A stretch of 64,000 nucleotides of DNA from Rhizobium sp. NZLR1 (GCF_017357385.1 NZ_CP071632.1:1121501-1185500), one strand, 5' to 3'. Counted from the stretch's first letter, positions 18,370 through 27,309 are shown. Notes: a model not told the origin generated them from the sequence alone. Translations and numbers: made by a program.

Positions 18370-18651
18370 ATGAACGACAGTTTCCAGAAACACTCCTCCA
18401 GCTGGGTCAGCTTCTCCTACATCTCCTTCGGCTCGGCCGCCTTCATGCTGGCGCTCGGCCTGTACATGATGCCGCTCGATCTCTGGGGCAAAGGTTATCT
18501 CGCCATGGGCATATTGATGCTGGTGCAGACCACGGTGAACATCACCAAGACGCTGCGCGACAATGCCGAATCCGAAAAGTTGATCCGCAAGGTCGAGGAT
18601 GCCCGCACCGAAAAACTGCTCGTCAAATTCAATCGTAGCGACGAAGATTGA
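18370..18651 (+). CDS. YiaA/YiaB-type two-helix inner-membrane protein
   Basis: A 93-aa protein with two closely spaced hydrophobic helices (about residues 17-35 and 43-62), the YiaA/B two-helix domain, and a charged C-terminal tail likely in the cytoplasm. ATG at 18370 is used rather than the GTG-like frame start 15 bases earlier. It follows pspA by 50 bp and probably shares its transcript; it may serve as a membrane docking partner for PspA, which is an inference from the pairing. Confidence 0.85.
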   Translation: MNDSFQKHSSSWVSFSYISFGSAAFMLALGLYMMPLDLWGKGYLAMGILMLVQTTVNITKTLRDNAESEKLIRKVEDARTEKLLVKFNRSDED

Positions 18652-18744
18652 CCTTCGTTAACCACAGCGCAGAGTTGTTTTCGCACTCAACCATTGCGTA
18701 ACAACTCTGTGGCCTTCTCTGCCAGCCGATAGAGGAAAGCGCCC

Positions 18745-21700
18745 GTGCAAAACAAGCTGATGACATCCAGGAAATTCGCGCCGCTGTTCTGGACCCAGTT
18801 CCTGACCGCGTTCAACGACAATTTTCTGAAGAACACTTTGGTGTTCCTCATTCTCTTCAAGATGTCGGCCAGCGAGGGCGCCGCCCTGGTGACGCTTGCC
18901 GGCGTCATCCTCATCGTGCCCTTCCTGCTGCTCTCGGCGCTCGGCGGCGAACTGGCCGACAAACACGACAAGGCGAAGATCGCCGAACTGCTGAAACGCT
19001 GCGAGATCGGCATTGCCGCGCTTGCCGTGGTCGGCCTCGGCTTTTCCTCGATCTTTGTGCTGATGGCGGCCCTCTTCGGCTTCGGCGTCATCTCGGCGCT
19101 GTTCGGTCCGATCAAATACGGCATCCTGCCCGATCACCTCGAACGCCGCGACCTGCCGAAGGCCAATGCCTGGATCGAGGGCGGCACCTTCATCGCCATC
19201 CTCGCCGGCACCATCATCGCCGCGCTCGCCTTCTCGAGCGGCGACAATGTGCTGCTGTTCGGCTCGATGATGATGGGGCTGTCGGTGCTCTGCTGGCTGG
19301 CCAGCCGGATGATCCCTCCCACCGGCTCGAAGGCGCCGGATCTGCAGATCGACCGCAATGTCATCCGCTCCAGCTACACGCTGGTGATGGAAATCCGTAG
19401 GGATAAGCGGCTGTGGCGTTCGGCGCTGATGAACTGCTGGTTCTGGCTGGTCGGCGCTTTCGTGCTGTCGATCCTGCCGACCATGGTGACCGAGCTGCTC
19501 GGCGGCTCCGAACTGGTCGTTCCCGCCTATCTCACCGTTTTTGCCATCGCCGTCGCCGTCGGCTCGGGCATTGCCGCCTGGATGTCATCAGGCCGCATCG
19601 TGCTGCTGCCGGCCCCGGTGGGAACGGCGCTGCTCGGCCTCTTCAGCCTCGACCTCGCCTGGAACCTCTGGGGCCTGGCATCGGCTGTCCACGCAACGAC
19701 GATTGCCGATTTCTTTGCCGGTCAAAATACCATCCGCGTCGCCATCGATCTCGCCGGCATGGCGATTTCGGGCGCCTTCATCGCCGTTCCCACCTTCGCC
19801 GCGCTGCAGACCTGGGCGCATGAGGACCGCCGCGCCCGCGTCATCGGCGCCGCCAATGTGCTGTCGGCGCTGTTCATCACCGTCGGCCTCGGCCTCGTCG
19901 CCGCCATCCAGGCGCTCGGCGCTTCTATTCCGCAGATCCTGATCGGCCTCGGCATCATCAATTTCGCCGTCGCCTGGCTGATGCTGAAGACGCTGCCGAC
20001 CAATCCCTTCCGCGATTTCATCTCGATCCTGTTCCGCGCCTTCATGCGCCTCGAGGTCGAGGGCCTGGAGAATATCAAGAAGGCCGGCCGCGCGCCGATC
20101 ATTGCGCTGAACCATGTCAGCCTGCTCGATGGTGCGCTGGCGCTTGCCATCACCGAGGAGGAGCCGACCTTCGCCGTCGATTACAAGATCGCCCAGGCCT
20201 GGTGGGTGCGCCCCTTCCTGAAAATGTGCAAGTTCCTGCCGCTCGACCCGACCAAGCCGATGGCGACGCGTTCGCTGATCAAGGTGGTGCAGGACGGCAA
20301 CCCGATCGGCATCTTCCCCGAGGGCCGGCTGACGGTGACCGGCACCTTGATGAAGGTCTATGATGGCGCCGCCATGGTCGCCGACAAGACCGGCTCGATG
20401 GTCGTGCCGGTCAGGATCGACGGGCTGGAGAAGAGTTATCTCTCCTATCTCGACAACGGCAAGATCCGCCGCCGGTTGTTTCCCAAGGTCAAGGTCACCA
20501 TTCTCGAGCCGGTGAAGCTCGAAGTGCCGCCGGAGCTGAAGGGCCGCAAGCGCCGCACCGCGGCGGGTGCAGCACTTTATCAGGTGATGTCGAACCTGAT
20601 GTTCCAGACTGCCGACACCTCATCGACCGTTCTTGGCCGCGTCATCGAGGCCGGCCACGAATTCGGCATGAAAAAGCTCGCCGTCGAGGATCCGGTCACC
20701 GGCCGGCTGACCTATGGCAAGCTCTTGACCGGGGCGGCCGTGCTCGGCGCCAAATTCCGCGCGCGCTTCCCGGAAAACAACCTCGGCGTCATGCTGCCGA
20801 ATGCCAATGGCGCCGCCGCCACCATTCTCGGCGTGATGAGCGCCGGCAAGGTGCCGGCGATGCTGAATTTTACCGCGGGTGCCGCCAATATTCTCTCCGC
20901 CTGCAAGGCCGCCGAGATCAGGCACGTGCTGACCTCGCGCGCCTTCGTCACCCAGGCCAAGCTAGGCCCGGTGATCGAAGAGATGGAAAAGCAGGTGACG
21001 ATCGTCTGGCTCGATGATCTGAGAGCCGAAGTCGGCCTTCTCGACAAGATCCGCGGGCTGCTGCGCAAGGGGCGGCCGCTGGTCAAGCGCCAGCCGGATG
21101 ATCCAGCCGTCATCCTCTTCACCTCGGGCTCGGAGGGCACGCCGAAGGGCGTGGTGCTCACCCACCGCAACATCCTGTCGAACGCCGCCCAGGCCGCCGC
21201 CCGCATCGATTTCCACAGCGGCGACAAGGTGTTCAACATCTTACCCGTTTTCCATTCCTTCGGGCTGACGGCCGGCACGGTGCTGCCGCTGATCTCCGGC
21301 GTGCCTGTTTATTTCTATCCGTCGCCGCTGCATTATCGCATCGTGCCTGAGCTGATCTATGTCTCCAACGCCACGATCATCTTCGGCACCGACACCTTCC
21401 TCAACGGTTATGCCAGGACGGCGCATCCCTACGATTTCCGCTCGATCCGCTATATCTTCTCCGGTGCCGAGCCGGTGAAGGCCTCGACTCGCCAGACCTA
21501 TATGGAAAAATTCGGCCTGCGCATTCTCGAAGGTTACGGCGTCACCGAAACCGCGCCGGTCATTTCGATCAACACGCCGATGTACAACAAGTCGGGCACC
21601 GTCGGCAAAATCCTGCCGGGCATGGATTGGAAGCTCGAACCGGTGCCCGGCATCGATGAGGGCGGAAGGCTGCATGTGCGCGGCGCCAATGTCATGGCCG

Positions 21701-22140
21701 GTTATCTCCGTGCCGAAAAGCCCGGCGTGCTTGAGCCGCTTGCCGATGGCTGGCACGATACCGGCGACATCGTCACCATCGACGAGGACGGCTTCGTCAA
21801 GATCCGCGGCCGCGCCAAGCGCTTCGCCAAGATCGCCGGCGAAATGATCTCGCTCGCCGCCGTCGAAACGCTTGCCGCCGAACTCTGGCCGGGTGCGCTC
21901 TCGGTCGTCTCCTCGCTGCCCGACGCCAAGAAGGGCGAGCGCCTGGTGCTCCTGACCGACGCCCCCGCCGCCACCCGCGCCGAATTCCTCGCCTTCGCCA
22001 AATCCAGGGGCGCCATGGACATGATGGTGCCGGCCGAGGTCACCATCGGCAAGGTCCCGGTGCTGGGCTCCGGCAAGGTCGATTTCGTCGCGGCGCGCAA
22101 GCTGGCGGAGGGTGCGGTGCAGGCGGGCGAGGCGGCGTAG
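18745..22140 (+). CDS. Fused lysophospholipid transporter / acyltransferase / acyl-ACP synthetase (LplT-Aas type)
   Basis: An 1131-aa three-part protein. Residues about 1-420 form a 12-helix MFS transporter like LplT. Residues about 430-640 form a PlsC-type acyltransferase with NHVSLLDG (His about 457) and FPEGRLT. Residues about 650-1131 form an AMP-binding acyl-ACP synthetase with FTSGSEGTPKG (about 792) and a GYGVTETAP segment. In E. coli the transporter and Aas are separate; here import and re-acylation of lysophospholipid would be one polypeptide in the inner membrane. Start is GTG at 18745 after GAGGAAAG; ATG 15 bases later is the alternative. It follows the PspA module, consistent with membrane repair. 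Confidence 0.93.
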   Translation: MQNKLMTSRKFAPLFWTQFLTAFNDNFLKNTLVFLILFKMSASEGAALVTLAGVILIVPFLLLSALGGELADKHDKAKIAELLKRCEIGIAALAVVGLGFSSIFVLMAALFGFGVISALFGPIKYGILPDHLERRDLPKANAWIEGGTFIAILAGTIIAALAFSSGDNVLLFGSMMMGLSVLCWLASRMIPPTGSKAPDLQIDRNVIRSSYTLVMEIRRDKRLWRSALMNCWFWLVGAFVLSILPTMVTELLGGSELVVPAYLTVFAIAVAVGSGIAAWMSSGRIVLLPAPVGTALLGLFSLDLAWNLWGLASAVHATTIADFFAGQNTIRVAIDLAGMAISGAFIAVPTFAALQTWAHEDRRARVIGAANVLSALFITVGLGLVAAIQALGASIPQILIGLGIINFAVAWLMLKTLPTNPFRDFISILFRAFMRLEVEGLENIKKAGRAPIIALNHVSLLDGALALAITEEEPTFAVDYKIAQAWWVRPFLKMCKFLPLDPTKPMATRSLIKVVQDGNPIGIFPEGRLTVTGTLMKVYDGAAMVADKTGSMVVPVRIDGLEKSYLSYLDNGKIRRRLFPKVKVTILEPVKLEVPPELKGRKRRTAAGAALYQVMSNLMFQTADTSSTVLGRVIEAGHEFGMKKLAVEDPVTGRLTYGKLLTGAAVLGAKFRARFPENNLGVMLPNANGAAATILGVMSAGKVPAMLNFTAGAANILSACKAAEIRHVLTSRAFVTQAKLGPVIEEMEKQVTIVWLDDLRAEVGLLDKIRGLLRKGRPLVKRQPDDPAVILFTSGSEGTPKGVVLTHRNILSNAAQAAARIDFHSGDKVFNILPVFHSFGLTAGTVLPLISGVPVYFYPSPLHYRIVPELIYVSNATIIFGTDTFLNGYARTAHPYDFRSIRYIFSGAEPVKASTRQTYMEKFGLRILEGYGVTETAPVISINTPMYNKSGTVGKILPGMDWKLEPVPGIDEGGRLHVRGANVMAGYLRAEKPGVLEPLADGWHDTGDIVTIDEDGFVKIRGRAKRFAKIAGEMISLAAVETLAAELWPGALSVVSSLPDAKKGERLVLLTDAPAATRAEFLAFAKSRGAMDMMVPAEVTIGKVPVLGSGKVDFVAARKLAEGAVQAGEAA

Positions 22141-22185
22141 GCGGGGCTTGGCCGGCGTCAGGCGCCGAACAAATTCAAGCGAAAT

Positions 22186-22500
22186 GCTTGCGGCATCGAT
22201 ACTCGGGTCAAGCCCGATACTCGGGTCAAGCCCGATACTCGGGTCAAGCCCGATACTCGGGTCAAGCCCGAGTATGACGGAGGGTGGGGCACGCGGGGCA
22301 AGAGGCGAGACGTCTGGAGGGAATTCCAGCAAAATGGGAATTGCGTAAACAACGACGGCACGACGGCAATTCTAACAAAACATCACGCGTTTGCGGCCCT
22401 TGCCCCATAGGCTCCACCACCCTCCGTCATACTCGGGCTTGACCCGAGTATCGGGCTTGACCCGAGTATCGGGCTTGACCCGAGGACCCATGCTGCAAGC
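22186..22500. repeat. MITE-like repeat, copy 1
   Basis: The ends are inverted: GCTTGCGGC...CTCGGG-TCAAGC-CCGAG...GACGGAG on the left and the reverse complement on the right. The left end is expanded into four exact 18-bp tandem units (GATACTCGGGTCAAGCCC, 22198-22269) and the right end into three inverted ones. The core carries GGAATTCCAGCAAAATG and GGCGGCAATTC-like words shared, with changes, by copies 2 and 3. It is preceded by CGCCGAACAAATTCAAGCG, as is copy 2. Confidence 0.8.
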
Positions 22501-22554
22501 GCTGCGTTGCGCTCACACTGACAATAGCGATCGCCGAACAAATTCAAGCGGAGT

Positions 22555-22793
22555 GCTTGCGGCGTGGATACTCGGGTCAAGCCCGAGTATGACGGAGAGC
22601 GGGGACAACGAGCGGCAAGAGGGGATACGTCCGGAGGAATTCTAGTAAAATGCGCGAGCGGTCTTGCGCGGTAATCGCGTAAAATTAATAGGCGGCAATT
22701 CCAATAGACCGCGGCATACTTCGCTATTTGTCGCGCTCGCTCCCCCACCCTCCGTCGTCCTCGGGCTTGACCCGAGGACCCATGGCCGCAAGC
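22555..22793. repeat. MITE-like repeat, copy 2
   Basis: A 239-bp element with about 43-bp terminal inverted repeats, each holding the CTCGGG-TCAAGC-CCGAG hairpin. The core is nearly identical to copy 3 (GGAATTC-AGTAAAATGCG, GGCGGCAATTCCAATAGACCG). Its right end stops 12 bp before the stop codon of the GIY-YIG gene. Confidence 0.85.
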
Positions 22794-22805
22794 ACTGCGT
22801 TCGCG

Positions 22806-23090
22806 TCACCACAGCGTAAGATAGAGATCATCCCACCCGGGATTCATCGCCTCGACCAGATCGATCTTCCATTGCCGGTACCAGCGTTTCAACGACTTCT
22901 CACGCTGGATCGCGCTGCCGATATCCCAATGTTCCTCGTACCAGACGAGGCGCGTGCACCCATATTTCCAGGCAAAGCCCGGCGTCAGCCCTTCGCGATG
23001 TTCATAGATGCGGCGCTCCAGATCGGATGTCACGCCGATATAGAGCGTGCCGTTTTTCTGGTTGGTGATGATGTAGACATATCCCGCCAT
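22806..23090 (-). CDS. Small GIY-YIG nuclease-domain protein embedded in repeats
   Basis: A 94-aa single-domain GIY-YIG protein of the YhbQ/UPF0213-like size class: YVYIITN (about 4-10), LYIGVTSDLERR (about 16-27) and a conserved Glu in a helix near residue 71 (IQREKSLKRW). I start it at the ATG at 23090; the longer frame runs through repeat DNA. The gene occupies almost exactly the gap between repeat copies 2 and 3 (12 and 11 bp to spare). It ends Trp-stop on a TGGTGAC sequence also found at the far end of copy 3. A role in cutting or spreading these repeats is an inference. Confidence 0.88.
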   Translation of the reverse strand: MAGYVYIITNQKNGTLYIGVTSDLERRIYEHREGLTPGFAWKYGCTRLVWYEEHWDIGSAIQREKSLKRWYRQWKIDLVEAMNPGWDDLYLTLW

Positions 23091-23101
23091 GCCCGCAGAG
23101 T

Positions 23102-23391
23102 GCTTGGTTGTGGATACTGGGGTCAAGCCGGATCCTCGGGTCAGGCCCGATACTCGGGTCAAGCCCGATACTCGGGTCAAGCCCGAGTATGACGGAGAGC
23201 GGGGACAACGAGCGGCAAGAGGGGAGACGTCCGGAGGAATTCCAGTAAAATGCGCGAGCGGTTTTGCGCGGCAATCGCGTAAATGATAGGCGGCAATTCC
23301 AATAGACCGCCGCACACGTTGATATTTCTCGCATGCGTTCCCCCACCCTCCGTCGTCCTCGGGCTTGACCCGAGGACCCATGGCCGCAAGC
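23102..23391. repeat. MITE-like repeat, copy 3
   Basis: Same ends and core as copy 2; the left palindrome is expanded into several imperfect 18-bp units (GGTCAAGCC with TACTCG or TCCTCG spacers). It starts 11 bp upstream of the GIY-YIG start codon, so that gene's promoter must lie inside this repeat. Its right end runs to the stop codon of the MFS gene. Confidence 0.85.
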
Positions 23392-23403
23392 ACCGCGTTC
23401 ATG

Positions 23404-24597
23404 TCACCAAACCGCCGCCCGCTCCGCCGTCTTCAGCCGCAAGCCGAGAACCAGCGGCACGGTGAGCGCGTAGACGATGACGACCGATAGCCAGATGGCG
23501 CCCGGCCATTCCTCCCGGACGAGGAAATAGAGACTGGAGAAGCCAAGCGGCGCGACGATGGAGGCGAGGCTGACGACTGAGGCCAGCACGCCCTGGAACT
23601 GGCCTTGGCTGCTCTCATCGACCTGCCGGGTCGCCAAGGACTGCAGCGCCGGCACGCCGATGCCGCCGAGCGCGAAGACCGGCATGATTGCGAAGATCAT
23701 CCAGCCCTGGCCGGCGAAGGCCATGACACCGAGCGCGATTGAGACGCCGGCAACCCCCACGAGGATCGTCGCGCGTTCGCCGAGCAGTTTGACGGCCGGT
23801 CCCGGCAGGAAGGCCTGGGCGAGCGTCTGGCAGATGCCGAAGGCGCCAAGCGAAAGGCCGATCGACAGCCCGTTCCAGTGGAAGCTGTCGCTGCCCCACA
23901 GCGCCCAGCAGGTGCCGTAGGCCTCGCCGGTGGCGCTGAAGATGAAGAACAGGATGACGACCGGCAGCAGGCTCTTGACCTCCAGCACCGAACGCAGCGG
24001 TTTGAGCGGATTGAGTGCCGCCAGATCGATCTTCTCGCGGCTGCCCGGGCGCGATTCCGGCAGGATGAAGAAGGCGAGCAGCAGGTTTGCGCCATTGAGC
24101 GCGGCCGCAGCGATGAAGGGCAGCCGCAGCCAATAATCGCCGAGCACGCCGCCGAGAACCGGGCCGACGATGAAGCCGAGGCCGAACATCGCGTTGAAAA
24201 GACCGAAGCGGCGGGCGCGTTTCTCCTCCGGTGAGATGTCGGTGATATAGGCTGATGCCACCGAGATATTGGCGCTGGTCAGCCCGGCAATCGCCCGGCC
24301 GACGAACAGCAGTGCGAGATTGGGCGCAAAAGCCAGGAACAGGTAGTTGACGGCGGCACCGGCGAGCGAAATCAGCAGCACCGGCCGGCGGCCGAGCCGG
24401 TCGCTGAGGGCGCCGAGCACCGGCGCGAAGATGAACTGCATCACCGCATAGAGCGCGGTCATCGTGCCGATCATGGGCGCGACGTTTTCGGCATGGGTGA
24501 TATCGCGCAGCAGCGACGGCAGGATCGGGAAAATCAGCCCGATGCCGACGGCATCGAGGACAATGGCGGTGAAGATGACGATAAGGGATCTGGTCAT
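23404..24597 (-). CDS. MFS drug exporter, TetA-like
   Basis: A 397-aa 12-helix major facilitator. It shows the family motif between helices 2 and 3, GALSDRLGRRP (about residues 60-70), as in the tetracycline-type DHA1 exporters. Start set at the ATG at 24597, where the first transmembrane helix begins (MTRSLIVIFTAIV); the frame upstream is hydrophilic and unlikely. The last codons, Trp-stop, are formed at the edge of repeat copy 3. The substrate cannot be assigned; no adjacent tetR. Confidence 0.88.
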   Translation of the reverse strand: MTRSLIVIFTAIVLDAVGIGLIFPILPSLLRDITHAENVAPMIGTMTALYAVMQFIFAPVLGALSDRLGRRPVLLISLAGAAVNYLFLAFAPNLALLFVGRAIAGLTSANISVASAYITDISPEEKRARRFGLFNAMFGLGFIVGPVLGGVLGDYWLRLPFIAAAALNGANLLLAFFILPESRPGSREKIDLAALNPLKPLRSVLEVKSLLPVVILFFIFSATGEAYGTCWALWGSDSFHWNGLSIGLSLGAFGICQTLAQAFLPGPAVKLLGERATILVGVAGVSIALGVMAFAGQGWMIFAIMPVFALGGIGVPALQSLATRQVDESSQGQFQGVLASVVSLASIVAPLGFSSLYFLVREEWPGAIWLSVVIVYALTVPLVLGLRLKTAERAAVW

Positions 24598-25043
24598 GGT
24601 GCGTTCCGGGTCGACGCGAGCCTGCAGCACCGCCGGAGCGGTTCCCGCCTTCATCAAGGCGAAAAACGGGTCCAGCCTTGGTCGCCGGGCAATACCTGGA
24701 CAAACCAGTGGAATTGCTCGGGGACGCCGATGGCTCACGATGAAGTCTGACGCTGTGTCAGGCGTTTGGTTTCTGGGAAATGCTGGCCGAACCATGCGCT
24801 GGCGCATGGATGGCGTGTGCTCGACCGCCTGGACGACAATTCGTCCACCTGTTTACTCCGCCACTGAGCGGATCAAGGGAAGCAGCCGCTTTTCGCGACG
24901 GCCAATAGATACGCCGGACGGTTGAGTGCGGCAAGCCCCTTTTTGAGACGGGGTTTGGTCGCAGGTGTGCCGTTGGATCAACAAATCTGTCGACCTGCCC
25001 GCGCGCTGCTTGGCGGGCGCACCGATTTGAGGCGCACTTCTCT
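24598..25043. other. Intergenic region without recognised gene
   Basis: 446 bp between the MFS and LldD-like genes. Several frames are open but lack ribosome-binding sites and recognisable domains. I see no clear palindrome or terminator. It must contain the MFS promoter at its left end. Confidence 0.4.
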
Positions 25044-26231
25044 TTAGCCGTGATGTCGCAGAACGTGCTGTTCATTGAGCTCGGCAAGCGAGGTAATGCC
25101 GAGCAGCGCCATGTTCTGCTGAATTTCCGTCTGAAGGATCTCGATTGCGCGCTCGGCGCCCGCCTGTCCGGCAACTGCGGCCGCGTAAAGAAACGGTCTT
25201 CCAACGAATGTGAACTTCGCGCCCAACGCCAGCGCCTTGAGAATATCGGTTCCCCGCCTTATGCCGCCATCGATCATGATGGTCGCGGACTGTCCGGTCT
25301 TTTCGACGATTCCCGGCAGCGCTTGCAATGGCGACATTGCGCCATCCAGTTGCCGGCCGCCATGGTTCGAGACGATGATGCCGTTGGCGCCGGCCTCCAC
25401 CGCCTTGACGGCATCGTCTTCGTGCAGAATGCCCTTGACCACCAGGTTCCCGCTCCATCTGCTGCGGATGCGCTGCAAGTGCGACCAGTTCAGATGATCC
25501 CGCTTGGCGAAGTCACGCATCACCTTGGAGGAGATGATCGGCGCACCCCGCTCGGCGTAGGAATTCTCGAAATGCGGCATGCCGTGGTTTGCGAGTGTGG
25601 GAAGAAATGTGCCGAGGCTCCAGCGCGGGTGTGACAGGCCTTCCCAGAGCAGCCGAAGACTGGGACGCAGCGGCGTCGAAAACCCCGCCCTGATGTTGTT
25701 CTCACGGTTTGCCAGCGTTGCGGTATCGACCGTCAGCAGGATGGTTTTAAAACCGGCAGCCGCAACACGGTCTACCAGGGCGTCAATTCGATCCGGCGCG
25801 CCAGGCAGATAGGCCTGGAACCAGGCATCGGGATTGACTTCTGCCACCTCCTCCATCCGGATCAGCGACGAGCCGCTCATGATCATCGGAATGCCTGCCT
25901 GCGCCGCTGCCGATGCCAGAACCAGGTCGCCGCGATAGGCCATCAAGGCGCTGATCCCCATCGGCGCGATGCCGAAAGGCCCCGCATATCTGGTTCCGAA
26001 GATCGATGTTTCGCTGCTGCGCGCCGAAACGTCGATGAGCACTCTCGGCTTGAAAGCGTATGTCTGAAACGCATCCCTGTTCATCCGCAGGGATGCGTTG
26101 GTCTCACTCGCGCCGGCAATGTAGCCGAACAGCGGGCGCGGCAGATGGCGCCGCGCTTTGGCCTCGAAATCGTCCAGCGCCAGGACGCCTCGCAACGGAT
26201 GGCTCGCCGGCTTCGTTCGAGCGACTGTCAT
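25044..26231 (-). CDS. FMN-dependent alpha-hydroxy-acid oxidase/dehydrogenase (LldD-like)
   Basis: A 395-aa TIM-barrel flavoprotein of the lactate/glycolate/mandelate oxidising family. The FMN and active-site signature ISNHGGRQLDG (about residues 280-290, with the catalytic His) is intact, as is the upstream DVSARSSETS region. It oxidises a 2-hydroxy acid to the 2-oxo acid; L-lactate is the likeliest but not proven substrate. Monocistronic; about 250 bp of non-coding DNA lies upstream. Confidence 0.92.
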   Translation of the reverse strand: MTVARTKPASHPLRGVLALDDFEAKARRHLPRPLFGYIAGASETNASLRMNRDAFQTYAFKPRVLIDVSARSSETSIFGTRYAGPFGIAPMGISALMAYRGDLVLASAAAQAGIPMIMSGSSLIRMEEVAEVNPDAWFQAYLPGAPDRIDALVDRVAAAGFKTILLTVDTATLANRENNIRAGFSTPLRPSLRLLWEGLSHPRWSLGTFLPTLANHGMPHFENSYAERGAPIISSKVMRDFAKRDHLNWSHLQRIRSRWSGNLVVKGILHEDDAVKAVEAGANGIIVSNHGGRQLDGAMSPLQALPGIVEKTGQSATIMIDGGIRRGTDILKALALGAKFTFVGRPFLYAAAVAGQAGAERAIEILQTEIQQNMALLGITSLAELNEQHVLRHHG

Positions 26232-26433
26232 CGCTTAGTCCAGTCCTCGCTCGCATCGAATGCCGCTTTGCGGCCCTTTCGGATCGCCGGCAGAATGAGT
26301 GTCAGCAACATCAAGGCGGAGCCTTGCGCAAAATGTAGCCGAGAGCACCGAAGAGCACAACCAGGGCCACATCCTTCGACGCCCACAGTGAACCGACGAT
26401 CACCCGCAGGTCTTCGTTTTTTCAGCCAATACA

Positions 26434-26461
26434 AAACAGGCGGCACATCGGCCGCCTGTTT
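26434..26461 (-). terminator. Terminator of the lipoprotein gene
   Basis: AAACAGGCGG pairs with CCGCCTGTTT around a short loop. Read leftward it is followed by TTTGTATTGGC. It begins 23 bp beyond the stop codon of the gene at 26484 (minus strand). Confidence 0.7.
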
Positions 26462-26483
26462 GCTCGTCTCTTAAGGTCGACCG

Positions 26484-26891
26484 TTACTTCTGTTCGGGCG
26501 CCAGGAACTCGGCGCAATAGGACGGGCCGTTGACGCCGGGAATGTCGGCGACGGTGCGGACGTCGCGGATCGTGTAGTCCGAGCTGGTGGTGATTTCGGT
26601 CTGGCAGCGCAGATAGGAGGTGCGGGCCGACGCGATCTGCTTGCCGCGCTTGCCGTCGGCGCCTTCGGCATATTTAGCCGGAATGCGCACGGTCTTGTAG
26701 CCGCCGCGCCAGGTATAGACGGTAGTTGCGCCTTCCTCGCGGTCGCTGAGCGGCGGCCCGTAGGCGGCAAAGAAGATGCCGGCCGATTTGCCGACCCAGC
26801 GGGCCTCGATCGGATTGCCGGCGGAAGGTATGGTGGTGCATCCGGCAAGCCCAATTGCAAGCCCGGCCGCGGTGATGGTGCGGAGTTTCAT
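26484..26891 (-). CDS. Putative outer-membrane lipoprotein
   Basis: A 135-aa protein. The N terminus is a lipoprotein signal ending in LAGC (Cys about residue 18). The mature part contains a GKSAGIFFAAYGPP region, VYTWRGGYK and two Cys residues likely to form a disulfide. No family name recognised; the size and pattern fit small envelope lipoproteins conserved in rhizobia. I used the ATG at 26891, which begins the signal; the frame upstream is not coding-like. A clear terminator follows. Confidence 0.8.
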   Translation of the reverse strand: MKLRTITAAGLAIGLAGCTTIPSAGNPIEARWVGKSAGIFFAAYGPPLSDREEGATTVYTWRGGYKTVRIPAKYAEGADGKRGKQIASARTSYLRCQTEITTSSDYTIRDVRTVADIPGVNGPSYCAEFLAPEQK

Positions 26892-27155
26892 CGTGTCGTC
26901 CCTGATCTCTAGCGCAGTGGCTGCGAATCCGCTCTTTACGCGCGCTTTCGCCTGTCCCGTCGAGCCCTTTAGCGCGGAACCCGGCAAAAGAAAATTGCCC
27001 CTGTGGCACTTCCCGACGATTTGCTCCGAGTGTGTCTTTTTGCAGCAGCGGCGCACCGCCCGCCCTGTCATCAACCCGTCAAAAAATCCACCGGCTTTTT
27101 GGAATTTGGTGCTTGTGCAACCAGATAGGCTGTTCTATAGAAGCGCCGCTGGTCA

Positions 27156-27232
27156 CGGAGTGTAGCGCAGTCTGGTAGCGCACCACGTTCGGGACGTGGG
27201 GGTCGGAGGTTCGAATCCTCTCACTCCGACCA
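27156..27232 (+). tRNA. tRNA-Pro (anticodon CGG)
   Basis: The cloverleaf is complete: acceptor CGGAGTG pairs with CACTCCG, the anticodon stem CCACG/CGTGG encloses TTCGGGA (anticodon CGG), and the T arm GAGG-TTCGAAT-CCTC is canonical. CCA is encoded. The short invariant region TAGCGCAGTCTGGTAGCGCA forms the D arm. Confidence 0.95.
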
Positions 27233-27240
27233 GATAGAAC

Positions 27241-27261
27241 CCCCGCTCCGGCGGGGTTTTT
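27241..27261 (+). terminator. Terminator after tRNA-Pro
   Basis: CCCCGC pairs with GCGGGG around TCCG, followed by five T. It lies eight bases after the tRNA CCA end. Confidence 0.8.
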
Positions 27262-27309
27262 CGTTTCTCGCTGATGTCTGCAAAAATCCCCAGCATGTTT
27301 GCTGCGATC

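Noticed and set aside
22198..23200. Repeated CTCGGGTCAAGC units as a CRISPR array
   Set aside because: Units are contiguous or palindromic with no unique spacers and no cas genes; they are expanded repeat ends.
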